Of a DNA stretch of 64,000 bases, positions 51,451-59,292 are shown piece by piece. The DNA is from VRUE01 sp963702175. GTDB taxonomy: Bacteria; Actinomycetota; Thermoleophilia; Solirubrobacterales; 70-9. How positions within the stretch are numbered: position 1 is the stretch's first letter; the number at the start of each line of letters is the position of its first letter. The notes below the pieces were generated by a model, which was not told the DNA's origin, did no database searches, and worked only from the letters and a program-made list of their open reading frames with translations. The position numbers and the translations under genes are program-made. The stretch spans positions 2,046,001 to 2,110,000 of the forward strand of contig OY969721.1 of assembly GCA_963702175.1 (NCBI GenBank), read 5' to 3'.

Positions 51451-51996
51451 CTAGGGGAAGCGCAACGGCCGCAGCAGGTCGCCGAGCTCTCCCGACGTCT
51501 CGCTGGGCTGGCCGGACGCCGCTGGCGCGCCGCTGGCGCTCGAGGAGAGCACCGTTTCCGGGTTGCACCCGTCGAACAGGGCCCAGGCTTCGATGAAGTC
51601 ACCTTCGGCGGTGACGTCGAGCGCGCTCGTTTTGATCGTTTCCGTTTCGGTGTCGAAGAGGTAGCCGAAGCTGCCTTCGGGATCTCCATACACCGATAGC
51701 GGAGCCTCGAACACACACCCAAACAGGAACGACTCAACTTTTTTGGTTGCCTGGGACTGACCGTTGATCGCCTGGCCCTGTGCTGCGATCGTCTGCCCCT
51801 GGCCAGTGATCGCCTGACTCTGCTGGGCGATCGTCTGTGCCTGCGCTTTGATCGTTTTTTCAGCTTGGCCGAGGCGTTTGCTCAGCCGCACGATCTTGCG
51901 GTTGAGACAACCGTCACCGCATTTGGCCTGTGCGCTTCCGGCAAAGGCGAACACGAGGAACATCGCCGCGAGCGACCCGACTAGAACCTTCTTCAT
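51451..51996 (-). CDS. Secreted protein with Gln-rich coiled-coil repeats
   Basis: ATG at 51996 with GGAGGAG upstream gives 181 residues. A signal peptide covers residues 1-24 (ending SAQA). A heptad-like Gln repeat follows (QAQTIAQQSQAITGQGQTIA), then a C-terminal beta-rich domain with two cysteines (FLFGCVFEAP, LFDGCNPETV). The repeat should form an extended coiled coil outside the cell. No family recognised; it is convergent with the monooxygenase, 3 bp apart. Confidence 0.7.
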   Translation of the reverse strand: MKKVLVGSLAAMFLVFAFAGSAQAKCGDGCLNRKIVRLSKRLGQAEKTIKAQAQTIAQQSQAITGQGQTIAAQGQAINGQSQATKKVESFLFGCVFEAPLSVYGDPEGSFGYLFDTETETIKTSALDVTAEGDFIEAWALFDGCNPETVLSSSASGAPAASGQPSETSGELGDLLRPLRFP

Positions 51997-52068
51997 AACT
52001 CCTCCTTCGGCGCCCCACGCGCCTTCGTGTGAGCCCAAACATATGGCTCGAAGGAGTTAGTTTCAATA

Positions 52069-52869
52069 CTACGGAAGCAGCGCAATCGCCCGGCCCGGGC
52101 CGCCGCTGGCGAAGGCGATCTTGACCGGGAGGAAGACGAAGGAGGCGCCGCGGGTGGGGAGCCGATCGAGGTCGGTCAGCATCTCGACGAAGAGCATCCC
52201 CCGCTTCAGCCCCTCCTCGTGGACCTCGATCCCCTCCTCGGCCGAGCCCATGCTGGGGGCGTCGATGCCGATCGTGGCGACGCCGCGCTCGTGCAGGAAG
52301 ATCGCCACCGCGGCCTCCGGCGCCGGCCAGGCGGGGCGGGACTGCAGCACCACAGGCTCGTGGACGAACGCCTTGCCGGCCTCACCCGGCTGGTAGTGCT
52401 TGGACCAGCCGGTGAGGAGCAAGACGACCTCGCCCGACTGGAACTGCCCGTGCTCCTCCTCCCAGGCTTCCAGGTGGGCGACGGTGATCGGTGGGCTCAC
52501 CCCCGGCTCGGCCTGGCCGTCGAGGTGGCGCAGGTCGACCACCGCGGCGGGCCCGATCAGCTTCGAGAGGTCGAGCTTCTCGACGCCGGTTTCGCCCAGC
52601 GGTCCGGCGCCGGGGAGGCCTGAGCCCTCGGGCGGCACGAAGTGACTGGGCGCGTCGACGTGGGTGCCGGCGTGCTCGTCGACGATGATGAAGTGGGTGA
52701 CGTAGGGGCCGAGCGAGCAGCAGCTCGCGCCGGTTGGGAGTTTCGCCTCCTCGTACCAACTCCAGTTCTTGTGGGCGAACGGCATGTGGTCCGGCCAGGT
52801 TCCCGGTAGGTGCTCGGAGAGCGTCACCGAGAGGTCGACGATCCTGTCTGGGGCGGCGCTGATCGACAC
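52069..52869 (-). CDS. Cyclase-family (kynurenine formamidase-like) hydrolase
   Basis: GTG at 52869 gives 266 residues. The family motif appears as DEHAGTHVDAPSHF (HxGTHxDxPxH, metal ligands), with VDLSVTLSEHLPGTWPDHMP at the start and ATIGIDAPSMGSAEEG later. Members hydrolyse amides or isatin-like rings with a divalent metal. An open frame up to 53697 overlaps the ligase gene and is not coding. The start is 25 bp from the divergent ligase start. Confidence 0.88.
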   Translation of the reverse strand: MSISAAPDRIVDLSVTLSEHLPGTWPDHMPFAHKNWSWYEEAKLPTGASCCSLGPYVTHFIIVDEHAGTHVDAPSHFVPPEGSGLPGAGPLGETGVEKLDLSKLIGPAAVVDLRHLDGQAEPGVSPPITVAHLEAWEEEHGQFQSGEVVLLLTGWSKHYQPGEAGKAFVHEPVVLQSRPAWPAPEAAVAIFLHERGVATIGIDAPSMGSAEEGIEVHEEGLKRGMLFVEMLTDLDRLPTRGASFVFLPVKIAFASGGPGRAIALLP

Positions 52870-52893
52870 GTTCGGAAGTGTACGGTCGAGGCG

Positions 52894-54390
52894 ATGGCGA
52901 AGAAGAAGATGGCGAAGAAGAAAGGCGACAAGCTCGGGAGGTATGAGAGCAAGCGCGACTTCGAGGCGACTCCCGAGCCGGCGCCGCGCAAACCTCGTCC
53001 CCGCAAAGCGAAAGCGAAGGCGCCGCGCTTCGTCGTCCAAGAGCACAGCGCCCGCCGCCTGCACTGGGACCTGCGCCTGGAGCACGACGGCGTCGCCGCC
53101 TCGTGGGCGGTCCCCAATGGCATTCCCGACGACCCGGAGGAGAACCGCAAGGCGATCCGCACCGAGGACCACCCGCTCGAGTACCTCGAGTTCGAGGGCG
53201 ATATTCCGGCCGGCGAGTACGGGGCGGGGACGATGCGGATCTGGGACCGGGGCACCTACGAGTGCGAGAAGTGGGTGGAGGGGAAAGTCATCATCCGCTT
53301 CGCCGGCGAGCGGCTCAGTGGCCGCTACGCCCTCTTCCAGACAGGCAGCGGCAAGGACTGGATGATCCATCGCATGGACCCGCCGGCAGAAGAGCGGGAC
53401 CCGTTCCCCGAGTCGGTGGTGCCGATGCTGGCCAAGCTCGCCAAGTTGCCTGCCGACGCTGACGAGGGCAGTTGGGCGGCCGAGGTGAAGCTCGACGGCG
53501 TGCGGGCGATCGCCTACTGCCGCCCCGGCCGGCTGACGCTGCAGAGCCGCAACCTCAACGACGTCACCAAGCAGTACCCGGAGGTGAAAGGGCTGACCCG
53601 CCAGCTCGGCTCCCTCGACGCCGTGCTGGACGGCGAGTTGGTCGCCTTCGACGAGAGCGGCCGGCCCAGCTTCGGCCACCTGCAGCAGCGCATCCACCAG
53701 ACCTCAGAGAGCGTCGTCCGCCGCCGCATGAAGAGCCACCCGGTCACCTACATGGTCTTCGACCTGCTCTACCTCGATGGCCACGACCTGATGGAGCAGC
53801 CTTACAGCCGACGGCGCGAGCTGCTGGAGAAGCTCGAGCTCGAGGGCGAGAGCTGGCAGACGCCGCGCTACTCGGTCGGGCACGCGTCTGAGCTGCTCGC
53901 GGCGACCGCCGAGCAGGGCCTGGAGGGACTGGTACTGAAGCGGCTCGACAGCCGCTATGTGCCCGGCGGGCGGACCGGCGTCTGGTTCAAGGTGAAGAAC
54001 TCGATGCGCCAGGAGCTGGTGATCGGCGGCTGGATGCCGGGCGAGGGCCGGCGCAAGGACCAGCTCGGGGCGCTGCTGATGGGCTACTTCGACCCGGAGG
54101 CCGACGAGGAGGGGCTGCGCTACGTCGGCAAAGTCGGCACCGGCTTCACCGACAAGGACCTGCGCGAGCTGCTCGAGCGTTTGCGCCCGCTGGCGCGCGA
54201 TACCAGCCCCTTCGCCGGCCGCCAGCCGCCGAAAGCGAAGGCGGCCCACTTCGTCGAGCCGCAACTGGTCGCCGAGATCGAGTTCTCCCAGATGACCTCG
54301 GACGGCATGGTGCGCCACGGCGCCTTCAAGGGCCTGCGCGAGGACAAGCCGGCGAGCGAGGTCCGGCTGGAGGAGGAGCTACCCGCCTGA
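52894..54390 (+). CDS. ligD: ATP-dependent DNA ligase with 3'-phosphoesterase domain (LigD-type, PE-LIG)
   Basis: ATG at 52894 gives 498 residues; a GTG three codons earlier is possible. After a Lys-rich start, the phosphoesterase domain (about 45-165) shows FVVQEHSARRLHWDLRLEHD and PAGEYGAGTM. The ligase domain begins AAEVKLDGVRAIAY with the adenylated lysine, then DGELVAFDESG, EGLVLKRLDSRYVPG and WFKVKN. The polymerase domain of full LigD is absent. It acts in end joining, usually with Ku and a separate primase-polymerase not seen here. Confidence 0.92.
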   Translation: MAKKKMAKKKGDKLGRYESKRDFEATPEPAPRKPRPRKAKAKAPRFVVQEHSARRLHWDLRLEHDGVAASWAVPNGIPDDPEENRKAIRTEDHPLEYLEFEGDIPAGEYGAGTMRIWDRGTYECEKWVEGKVIIRFAGERLSGRYALFQTGSGKDWMIHRMDPPAEERDPFPESVVPMLAKLAKLPADADEGSWAAEVKLDGVRAIAYCRPGRLTLQSRNLNDVTKQYPEVKGLTRQLGSLDAVLDGELVAFDESGRPSFGHLQQRIHQTSESVVRRRMKSHPVTYMVFDLLYLDGHDLMEQPYSRRRELLEKLELEGESWQTPRYSVGHASELLAATAEQGLEGLVLKRLDSRYVPGGRTGVWFKVKNSMRQELVIGGWMPGEGRRKDQLGALLMGYFDPEADEEGLRYVGKVGTGFTDKDLRELLERLRPLARDTSPFAGRQPPKAKAAHFVEPQLVAEIEFSQMTSDGMVRHGAFKGLREDKPASEVRLEEELPA

Positions 54391-55245
54391 GCGTTCGTCG
54401 AGCCGCTCGGCGAGGCGGTTCATCCCGAGCCCGCGAGCGGCCTCGGCGGCGCACGCCCAGTCGGTCTCGCGGTCGGGCGGGGGCTCGACCCCGGCGTCGC
54501 GCAGGGTCGCGATGTCCTTGAAGGCGAGCAGGTCCTCGCGGCCGTCGACCAGCGCTCCGCGCAACGCCGGGCGGCGCTCGCGGATCGCGTTGTCGAGGAT
54601 CGCCTCGAGCGAGCCATGGCGGCGCAGCAGCTCGGCCGCGGTCTTCGGGCCGACCCCCTTGGCGCCGGGCAGACCGTCGGAGGGGTCGCCGCGCAGGGCG
54701 ATGAAGTCCGGCACCTGCTCGGGGTCGACCCCGTAGCGCTCGCGCACCTCCGCCGGCCCCACTTCCTCTGAGCCTTTGCTCCCCGTCTTCACGTAGAGCA
54801 CCGTGACCCGCTCGCCCGCGCACTGGTACATGTCGCGATCGCCGGTCATCAGCAGCGCTTTGCCGCTCGCTTCGGCCTCGCGCCGCGCGTAGGTGCCGAG
54901 CAGGTCGTCGGCCTCGAGGTCGTCACTGGTCGCCACTGTCCAGCCGAAGGCCTCGAAGAAATCTCGGCAAGCGGCGAACTGCGGCGAGAGGTCATCTGGC
55001 ATCGCCGCCTCGCGCTCGGCGTGGTAGGCGGGGTAGAGCTCGGTGCGGTAGGAGGCGGCATCGGGCCCGAAGCAGAGGACGACGGCGCGCGGCTCGTGCT
55101 TCTCGACCTCGCGCACGATCAGGTTGGCGGTGCCGAGCAGGGCGTTGACCGGCTTCCCGTCCGGCCCGACGATCGAGTCGGGCAGCGCGTAGAAGGCACG
55201 GAACAGCATCGAGGGCGCGTCGACGGCGAGCAGCGGTGCGGGCAT
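54379..55245 (-). CDS. 5'-3' exonuclease (PolI N-terminal/FEN type)
   Basis: The 288-residue protein has LLAVDAPSMLFRAFYALPDS, DDLEADDLLGTYARREA, LLMTGDRDMYQ and the helix-hairpin-helix GLPGAKGVGPKTAAELLRRH. This is the stand-alone form of the flap nuclease domain of DNA polymerase I. It removes 5' flaps or RNA primers using two metal ions. It overlaps the convergent ligase gene by 12 bp, which is consistent with a DNA-repair pair. Confidence 0.92.
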   Translation of the reverse strand: MPAPLLAVDAPSMLFRAFYALPDSIVGPDGKPVNALLGTANLIVREVEKHEPRAVVLCFGPDAASYRTELYPAYHAEREAAMPDDLSPQFAACRDFFEAFGWTVATSDDLEADDLLGTYARREAEASGKALLMTGDRDMYQCAGERVTVLYVKTGSKGSEEVGPAEVRERYGVDPEQVPDFIALRGDPSDGLPGAKGVGPKTAAELLRRHGSLEAILDNAIRERRPALRGALVDGREDLLAFKDIATLRDAGVEPPPDRETDWACAAEAARGLGMNRLAERLDERSGG

Positions 55246-55259
55246 CCGTTGCTCCTATG

Positions 55260-56099
55260 TCAAGCCGCCACCGCAATTTGCGGCGCCAGCGAGCCTCTCT
55301 GAGTGTCGACGGTGGTCATGGATCTATCAATTTCGAGATTGACCAAGAGCTTCCAAACCCGGCGTGCCAAGTGGCGCTTGAGGCAGCGTATGGCCTCGAT
55401 CCGGGACTTGCCCTCGGCTTGCTTGCGGGCGAGATAGTCGCGTGCCGGAGGATGGATGCGCCCCTGGGTCAGCTTGGCATCGGTGGCAAAGCGCCTTGCT
55501 CCGGCGGTCTCCGCCAGGAGCTTTGCCGCGCTGAGCACCCCGCAACCGGGAAGCTCGAGCAGCTGTGGGGCCTGGGAGCGAACCAGGATGCCGATCTCGC
55601 GTTCGAGCTCGGCAGCACGTCGGGTGCGGTCGCGAATCGCTCCCACCAACTCGCGTGAGACGCGCACGCGAGCGCCCTGCTCGGCACGGGAGAGCTTGCG
55701 GGCAACTCGATCGAGCCAGACCTCCTTGTCGAGGTGGGCGGCGGGCAGGGTCTCGGGACCCTCGCGCAATGCTGCACGTGCGATCGCCAAGGCATCGATC
55801 GGGTCAGACTTCCCCCTGGTGCGCTCGGCGCGGCGACTCTCGCCCATCAGCTTCGGCGGGACGCGGATGACCCGCTCGCCCGAGGCGGCCAGGAAACGCT
55901 CCAAGGAGCCCGAGACGTGGCGGCAGTCCTCGATCGCCCAGATGCGCTCCTCGTCGAGATTCTGGCCCCATGCGAGCAGCTCGCGAAAGCCCGGCTCTCG
56001 TGCTCCGGCGGTCAACTCTCCGGCAAGTTGGCCGGTTCCCGCAAATACCGCGCCGCAGGTGTGGGTGGCCTTGTGTGTGTCCGTTCCGATCACGATCAT
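55260..56099 (-). pseudogene. IS110-family transposase lacking the catalytic-serine segment
   Basis: The 279-codon frame has the RuvC-like DEDD domain (VIGTDTHKATHTCGAVFAGT, WAIEDCRHVSGSLERFL, KSDPIDALAIARAAL). It also has the start of the Transposase_20 domain (LLELPGCGVLSAAKLLAETA). After RFATDAKL it jumps to TQGRIHPPARDYLARKQAEG. About 40-45 residues normally lie between these, including the AxIPASSG serine motif. The frame is kept but the protein should be inactive. Confidence 0.75.
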
Positions 56100-56265
56100 T
56101 CGCTGCGTCCCTTCGATTGGTTGTCGCCTGTCGGACGGACCGCCGGCGGACAGACCTCACTCGGGGCGAAGCCACGCTCCTATCAAGTCACGACGGCGAT
56201 CCTCGGGGGGCGGCGAGCGACACAACGCATGAAGGTCAGACCTAAGGGTCGACAGCCAGCCTAGT
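56100..56265 (-). ncRNA. Candidate bridge-RNA region upstream of the IS110 transposase
   Basis: IS110 elements encode a structured bridge RNA in the non-coding end upstream of the transposase. This 165-bp stretch is in that position, has no gene, and contains an imperfect hairpin at 56128-56153 (CTGTC and GACAG arms, CGG/CCG inner pair). The guide loops cannot be assigned by eye. Confidence 0.35.
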
Positions 56266-56323
56266 GGCGAGTTTCTTTCGCTATGCGGACGAAACTCGAC
56301 AGTCGGTCGGTTACGGTCCCCCG

Positions 56324-56887
56324 ATGAGCGCAGGCCAGAGCCCCCGCATCGCTCCCGGCACGCGCCGCCAGATCGGCCTGGTCAACGCCGGGATCGCCAG
56401 GCTGGCGGGACTTGCCACCCGCGGCAAGCCGCCGCACATCTTCACCACCCTGGCCCGGCACCGTGGACTTTTCCGGCGCTGGCTCTGGTTCGCCGGTGGC
56501 CTGATGCCGGGCGGCAAGTTGCCGCGGGCGGAGACCGAGTTGGTGATCCTGCGGGTCGCCCACAACACCAGCTGCGAGTACGAGTGGAGTCACCATGAGC
56601 GGTTGGGCCGTCGTGCCGGGCTCGGTGCTGGGGAGATCGCCCGCGTGCGCGAGGGTGCTGCGGCCTCGGGATGGTCGCCGCGCCAGGCGATGCTGCTCGA
56701 AGCGGCCGACGCGCTGCACTCCGACGGCGTCATCGGCGATGAGCTCTGGGGGCGGCTGAGCGAGGAGTGGAGCGAGGTCGAGTTGATCGAGCTCTGCCTG
56801 CTGATCGGTCACTACGAGATGCTCGCGATGACCCTCAACTCGCTGCGCGTCGAGCCCGACTTTCCACCGGCAGTGAGGCCCTCATGA
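56324..56887 (+). CDS. Carboxymuconolactone decarboxylase / AhpD-like protein
   Basis: ATG at 56324 gives 187 residues. LPRAETELVILRVAHNTSCE followed by YEWSHHERLGRRAG is the family signature. The usual CxxC of AhpD is reduced to a single cysteine with an ExxxH pair, as in the muconolactone decarboxylase-like branch. It is coupled to the following SDR gene by an ATGA overlap. The frame extends upstream to 56264 into IS-proximal DNA. Confidence 0.85.
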   Translation: MSAGQSPRIAPGTRRQIGLVNAGIARLAGLATRGKPPHIFTTLARHRGLFRRWLWFAGGLMPGGKLPRAETELVILRVAHNTSCEYEWSHHERLGRRAGLGAGEIARVREGAAASGWSPRQAMLLEAADALHSDGVIGDELWGRLSEEWSEVELIELCLLIGHYEMLAMTLNSLRVEPDFPPAVRPS

Positions 56888-57738
56888 AGGACCTGCGCGG
56901 CAAGCGCTGTCTGATCACCGGTGCCGCCAGCGGTATCGGCCGGGCGACGGCGGTGGCCGCAGCGGCGAAGGGCGCGGACCTCTACCTGACCGACATTCAA
57001 GATGAGGCGCTGGAGAGCGTCGCCGCCCAAATCGGGCAATCGGGTGGAACGGTCACCTACGTCAAGGCGGCCGACATCGCCGATCACGACGCAATCGTCG
57101 CGATGGCGGAGCAGGTCCACGCCACGCACGGCAGCGTGGACGTGGTGATGAACATCGCCGGCGTCTCGACCTGGGGCCCGATCGAGCGCCTCGAACGCCA
57201 TCACTGGCAGAAGATGATCGATGTCAACCTGATGGGCCCGGTCAGCGTGCTCGAATGCTTCGTGCCACCGATGATCGAGGCCGGGCGTGGCGGTCACGTG
57301 GTTAACGTTTCCTCGGCCGCCGGGCTCTTCGGCCTGCCCTGGCACGCTGCTTACAGCGCCAGCAAGTTCGGCCTGCGCGGTGTCTCCGAGGTGTTGCGCT
57401 TCGACTTGCGCCGCCACGACATCGGCGTCAGCCTGGTCTGCCCGGGTGCCGTCAAAACGCCCCTGGTCGGCACGGTCGAGATCGTCGGCGTCGATCGCGA
57501 CGACCGGCGGATACGGAAGCTGGTCGAGCGCTTTGAGCGCCACGCCGTCAGCCCCGAGCGGGTGGCGGAGCGGATCCTCACCGGGATCGAGAAGAACCGC
57601 TATATGGTCTTCACCTCGGCCGATACCCGGATTGGCTACTGGGTCCAGCGCAAGTTCGCGCCGCCCTACGAGCTGACGATGCGCCTGCTCAACGACCGCC
57701 TCACCGCGATCGCCGGGCCGAAGCCGTCACTCGACTAG
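56884..57738 (+). CDS. Short-chain dehydrogenase/reductase
   Basis: ATG at 56884 gives 284 residues. The Rossmann motif TGAASGIGRATAVA, the MNIAGVSTWGPIE structural motif and the catalytic pair YSASKFGLRG (with the preceding VNVSSAAGLFG serine) identify a classical SDR. The C-terminal 60 residues (NRYMVFTSADTRIGYWVQRK) suggest a membrane-proximal or lipid substrate. It forms an operon with the AhpD-like gene. Confidence 0.92.
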   Translation: MKDLRGKRCLITGAASGIGRATAVAAAAKGADLYLTDIQDEALESVAAQIGQSGGTVTYVKAADIADHDAIVAMAEQVHATHGSVDVVMNIAGVSTWGPIERLERHHWQKMIDVNLMGPVSVLECFVPPMIEAGRGGHVVNVSSAAGLFGLPWHAAYSASKFGLRGVSEVLRFDLRRHDIGVSLVCPGAVKTPLVGTVEIVGVDRDDRRIRKLVERFERHAVSPERVAERILTGIEKNRYMVFTSADTRIGYWVQRKFAPPYELTMRLLNDRLTAIAGPKPSLD

Positions 57739-57751
57739 CGTTAGCGCCGCC

Positions 57752-58525
57752 ATGAGCGGCGCCGCACTCCACATCGAGGACCTCCTCAAGCGCTACCCGA
57801 CCGGAGTCGAGGCGCTGCGCGGGGTATCGCTCGAGATCGAGCCAGGGGAGCTCTTCGCGCTGCTCGGTCCGAACGGGGCGGGCAAGTCGACCCTGATCCA
57901 CTGCACGACCGGCCTGGCCCAGCCGACGGGGGGCCGGATCCGGGTCTTCGGCCACGACGCGATCGGGGGCGACTACTCCGAGGCGCGGCAGGCGGTCGGG
58001 CTGGCGCCGCAGGAGCTCAATCTCGACTGGTTCCTGACCGTCGAGGAGACGCTCGACTACCACGCCGGCTACTTCGGGATGCCGAAGCGCGAGCGGCGCG
58101 AGCGCACCGAGGAACTGCTGGAGATTTTCTCGCTCACTGACAAGCGCAAGGAGCGCACCCGCACCCTCTCCGGCGGGATGAAGCGACGGGCGATCCTCGC
58201 GCGGGCGATGATGCACCGCCCGCGCCTGCTGATCCTCGACGAGCCGACCGCCGGCGTCGACGTCGAGCTGCGGCTCGAGCTCTGGCACTACGTGCAGCGG
58301 ATCAACCAGGAGGGGACGACGATCCTGCTCACCACGCACTACATCGAGGAGGCCGAGCAGCTCTGCGACCGGATCGCCTTCATCAACGAGGGCGAGGTCG
58401 TCGCCGAGGGGACCAGCGGCGAGCTGGCGAGTCGCTTCGGGGTGGCCAACCTCGAGGACGCCTACCTGGCCCTTGTCGGACGCAAAGAGCTCTCCCGCTC
58501 CCACATCGAGGTAGCCGCAACATGA
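57752..58525 (+). CDS. ABC transporter ATP-binding protein
   Basis: The 257-residue protein has Walker A LLGPNGAGKSTLIH, Q-loop GLAPQELNLDWFL, signature TLSGGMKRRAIL, Walker B LLILDEPTAGVDVELR and H-loop TTHYIEEAEQ. It belongs to the ABC-2 exporter ATPases (NodI/DrrA kind). It overlaps the permease gene by four bases and follows the SDR by 13 bp. Confidence 0.92.
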   Translation: MSGAALHIEDLLKRYPTGVEALRGVSLEIEPGELFALLGPNGAGKSTLIHCTTGLAQPTGGRIRVFGHDAIGGDYSEARQAVGLAPQELNLDWFLTVEETLDYHAGYFGMPKRERRERTEELLEIFSLTDKRKERTRTLSGGMKRRAILARAMMHRPRLLILDEPTAGVDVELRLELWHYVQRINQEGTTILLTTHYIEEAEQLCDRIAFINEGEVVAEGTSGELASRFGVANLEDAYLALVGRKELSRSHIEVAAT

Positions 58526-59292
58526 GCGCCACCGCCCGGATCCGCCTCTTCACCCTCTGGCGGCGCGAGGTCAACCGCTTCATGAAGATCAAGAAGCAGA
58601 CGATCGGCGCGCCGCTGCTCGAAACCTTCCTTTACATCTCCGTCTTCGGCGCCGCGCTCGGTACCCGGATCGACGAGCTGCACGGGATCGACTACGTCGT
58701 CTTCGTCATCCCCGGCCTGATCATGATGGCCTGGTCGATCAACGCCTTCTCCAATAACTCCTCCTCGATCCTGCAGCAGAAGTTCCAGGGGGCGATCCAG
58801 GATCAGCTCTCCTCGCCGGCCTCGCCGCTGGAGCTGCTGCTCGCCTTCTCGCTCGGGGGTTTCATGCGCGGCCTGGTCGTCGCGGTGCTGACCTTCACCG
58901 CCGCCTCGTTCCTCGTCGACCTCCCCGTCGACCATGTCCTCGTGCTGATCCCGGCGCTCTTCCTGGTCGGCTTCTTCTTCTCCCAGCTGGGGGTCCTGAT
59001 CGGCGTCCGTGCCGAGCAGTTCGACGACGTCGCCTTCGCCCAGACCTTCATCCTGACCCCGCTGATCTTCCTCGGCGGCGTCTTCTACTCCGCCTCGCTG
59101 CTGCCGGAGCCCTACGAGACCCTGACCCACTTCAACCCGATCTACTACATGATCAACCTCGTCCGCTACGGCTTCCTCGGCTATACGGAAGCGAGCATCG
59201 CGCTCTCGCTGCTCGCCCTCACAGCGGCGACGGCTGCTCTGTTCGCGCTGAACCTTCGTCTCTTCTCGCGCGGCTACCGGCTGCGGGCCTGA
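58522..59292 (+). CDS. ABC-2 type transporter permease
   Basis: The 256-residue protein has six hydrophobic helices and the ABC-2 motif FQGAIQDQLSSPASPLELLL between helices 2 and 3, with FLGGVFYSASLLPEPYETLT before the last ones. This is the NodJ/DrrB-like arrangement. The last 74 bp overlap the convergent SpoIIE-type gene. Confidence 0.9.
   Translation: MSATARIRLFTLWRREVNRFMKIKKQTIGAPLLETFLYISVFGAALGTRIDELHGIDYVVFVIPGLIMMAWSINAFSNNSSSILQQKFQGAIQDQLSSPASPLELLLAFSLGGFMRGLVVAVLTFTAASFLVDLPVDHVLVLIPALFLVGFFFSQLGVLIGVRAEQFDDVAFAQTFILTPLIFLGGVFYSASLLPEPYETLTHFNPIYYMINLVRYGFLGYTEASIALSLLALTAATAALFALNLRLFSRGYRLRA

Larger units (their letters stand above)
55250..56265 (-). mobile_element. IS110-family insertion sequence, internally deleted (ends approximate)
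   Basis: The element contains one transposase gene and, upstream of it, about 165 bp of non-coding DNA. IS110 elements carry no long inverted repeats and make no target duplication, so the ends are set only by the flanking genes (55245 on one side, start of unrelated coding near 56265-56324 on the other). Confidence 0.65.
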
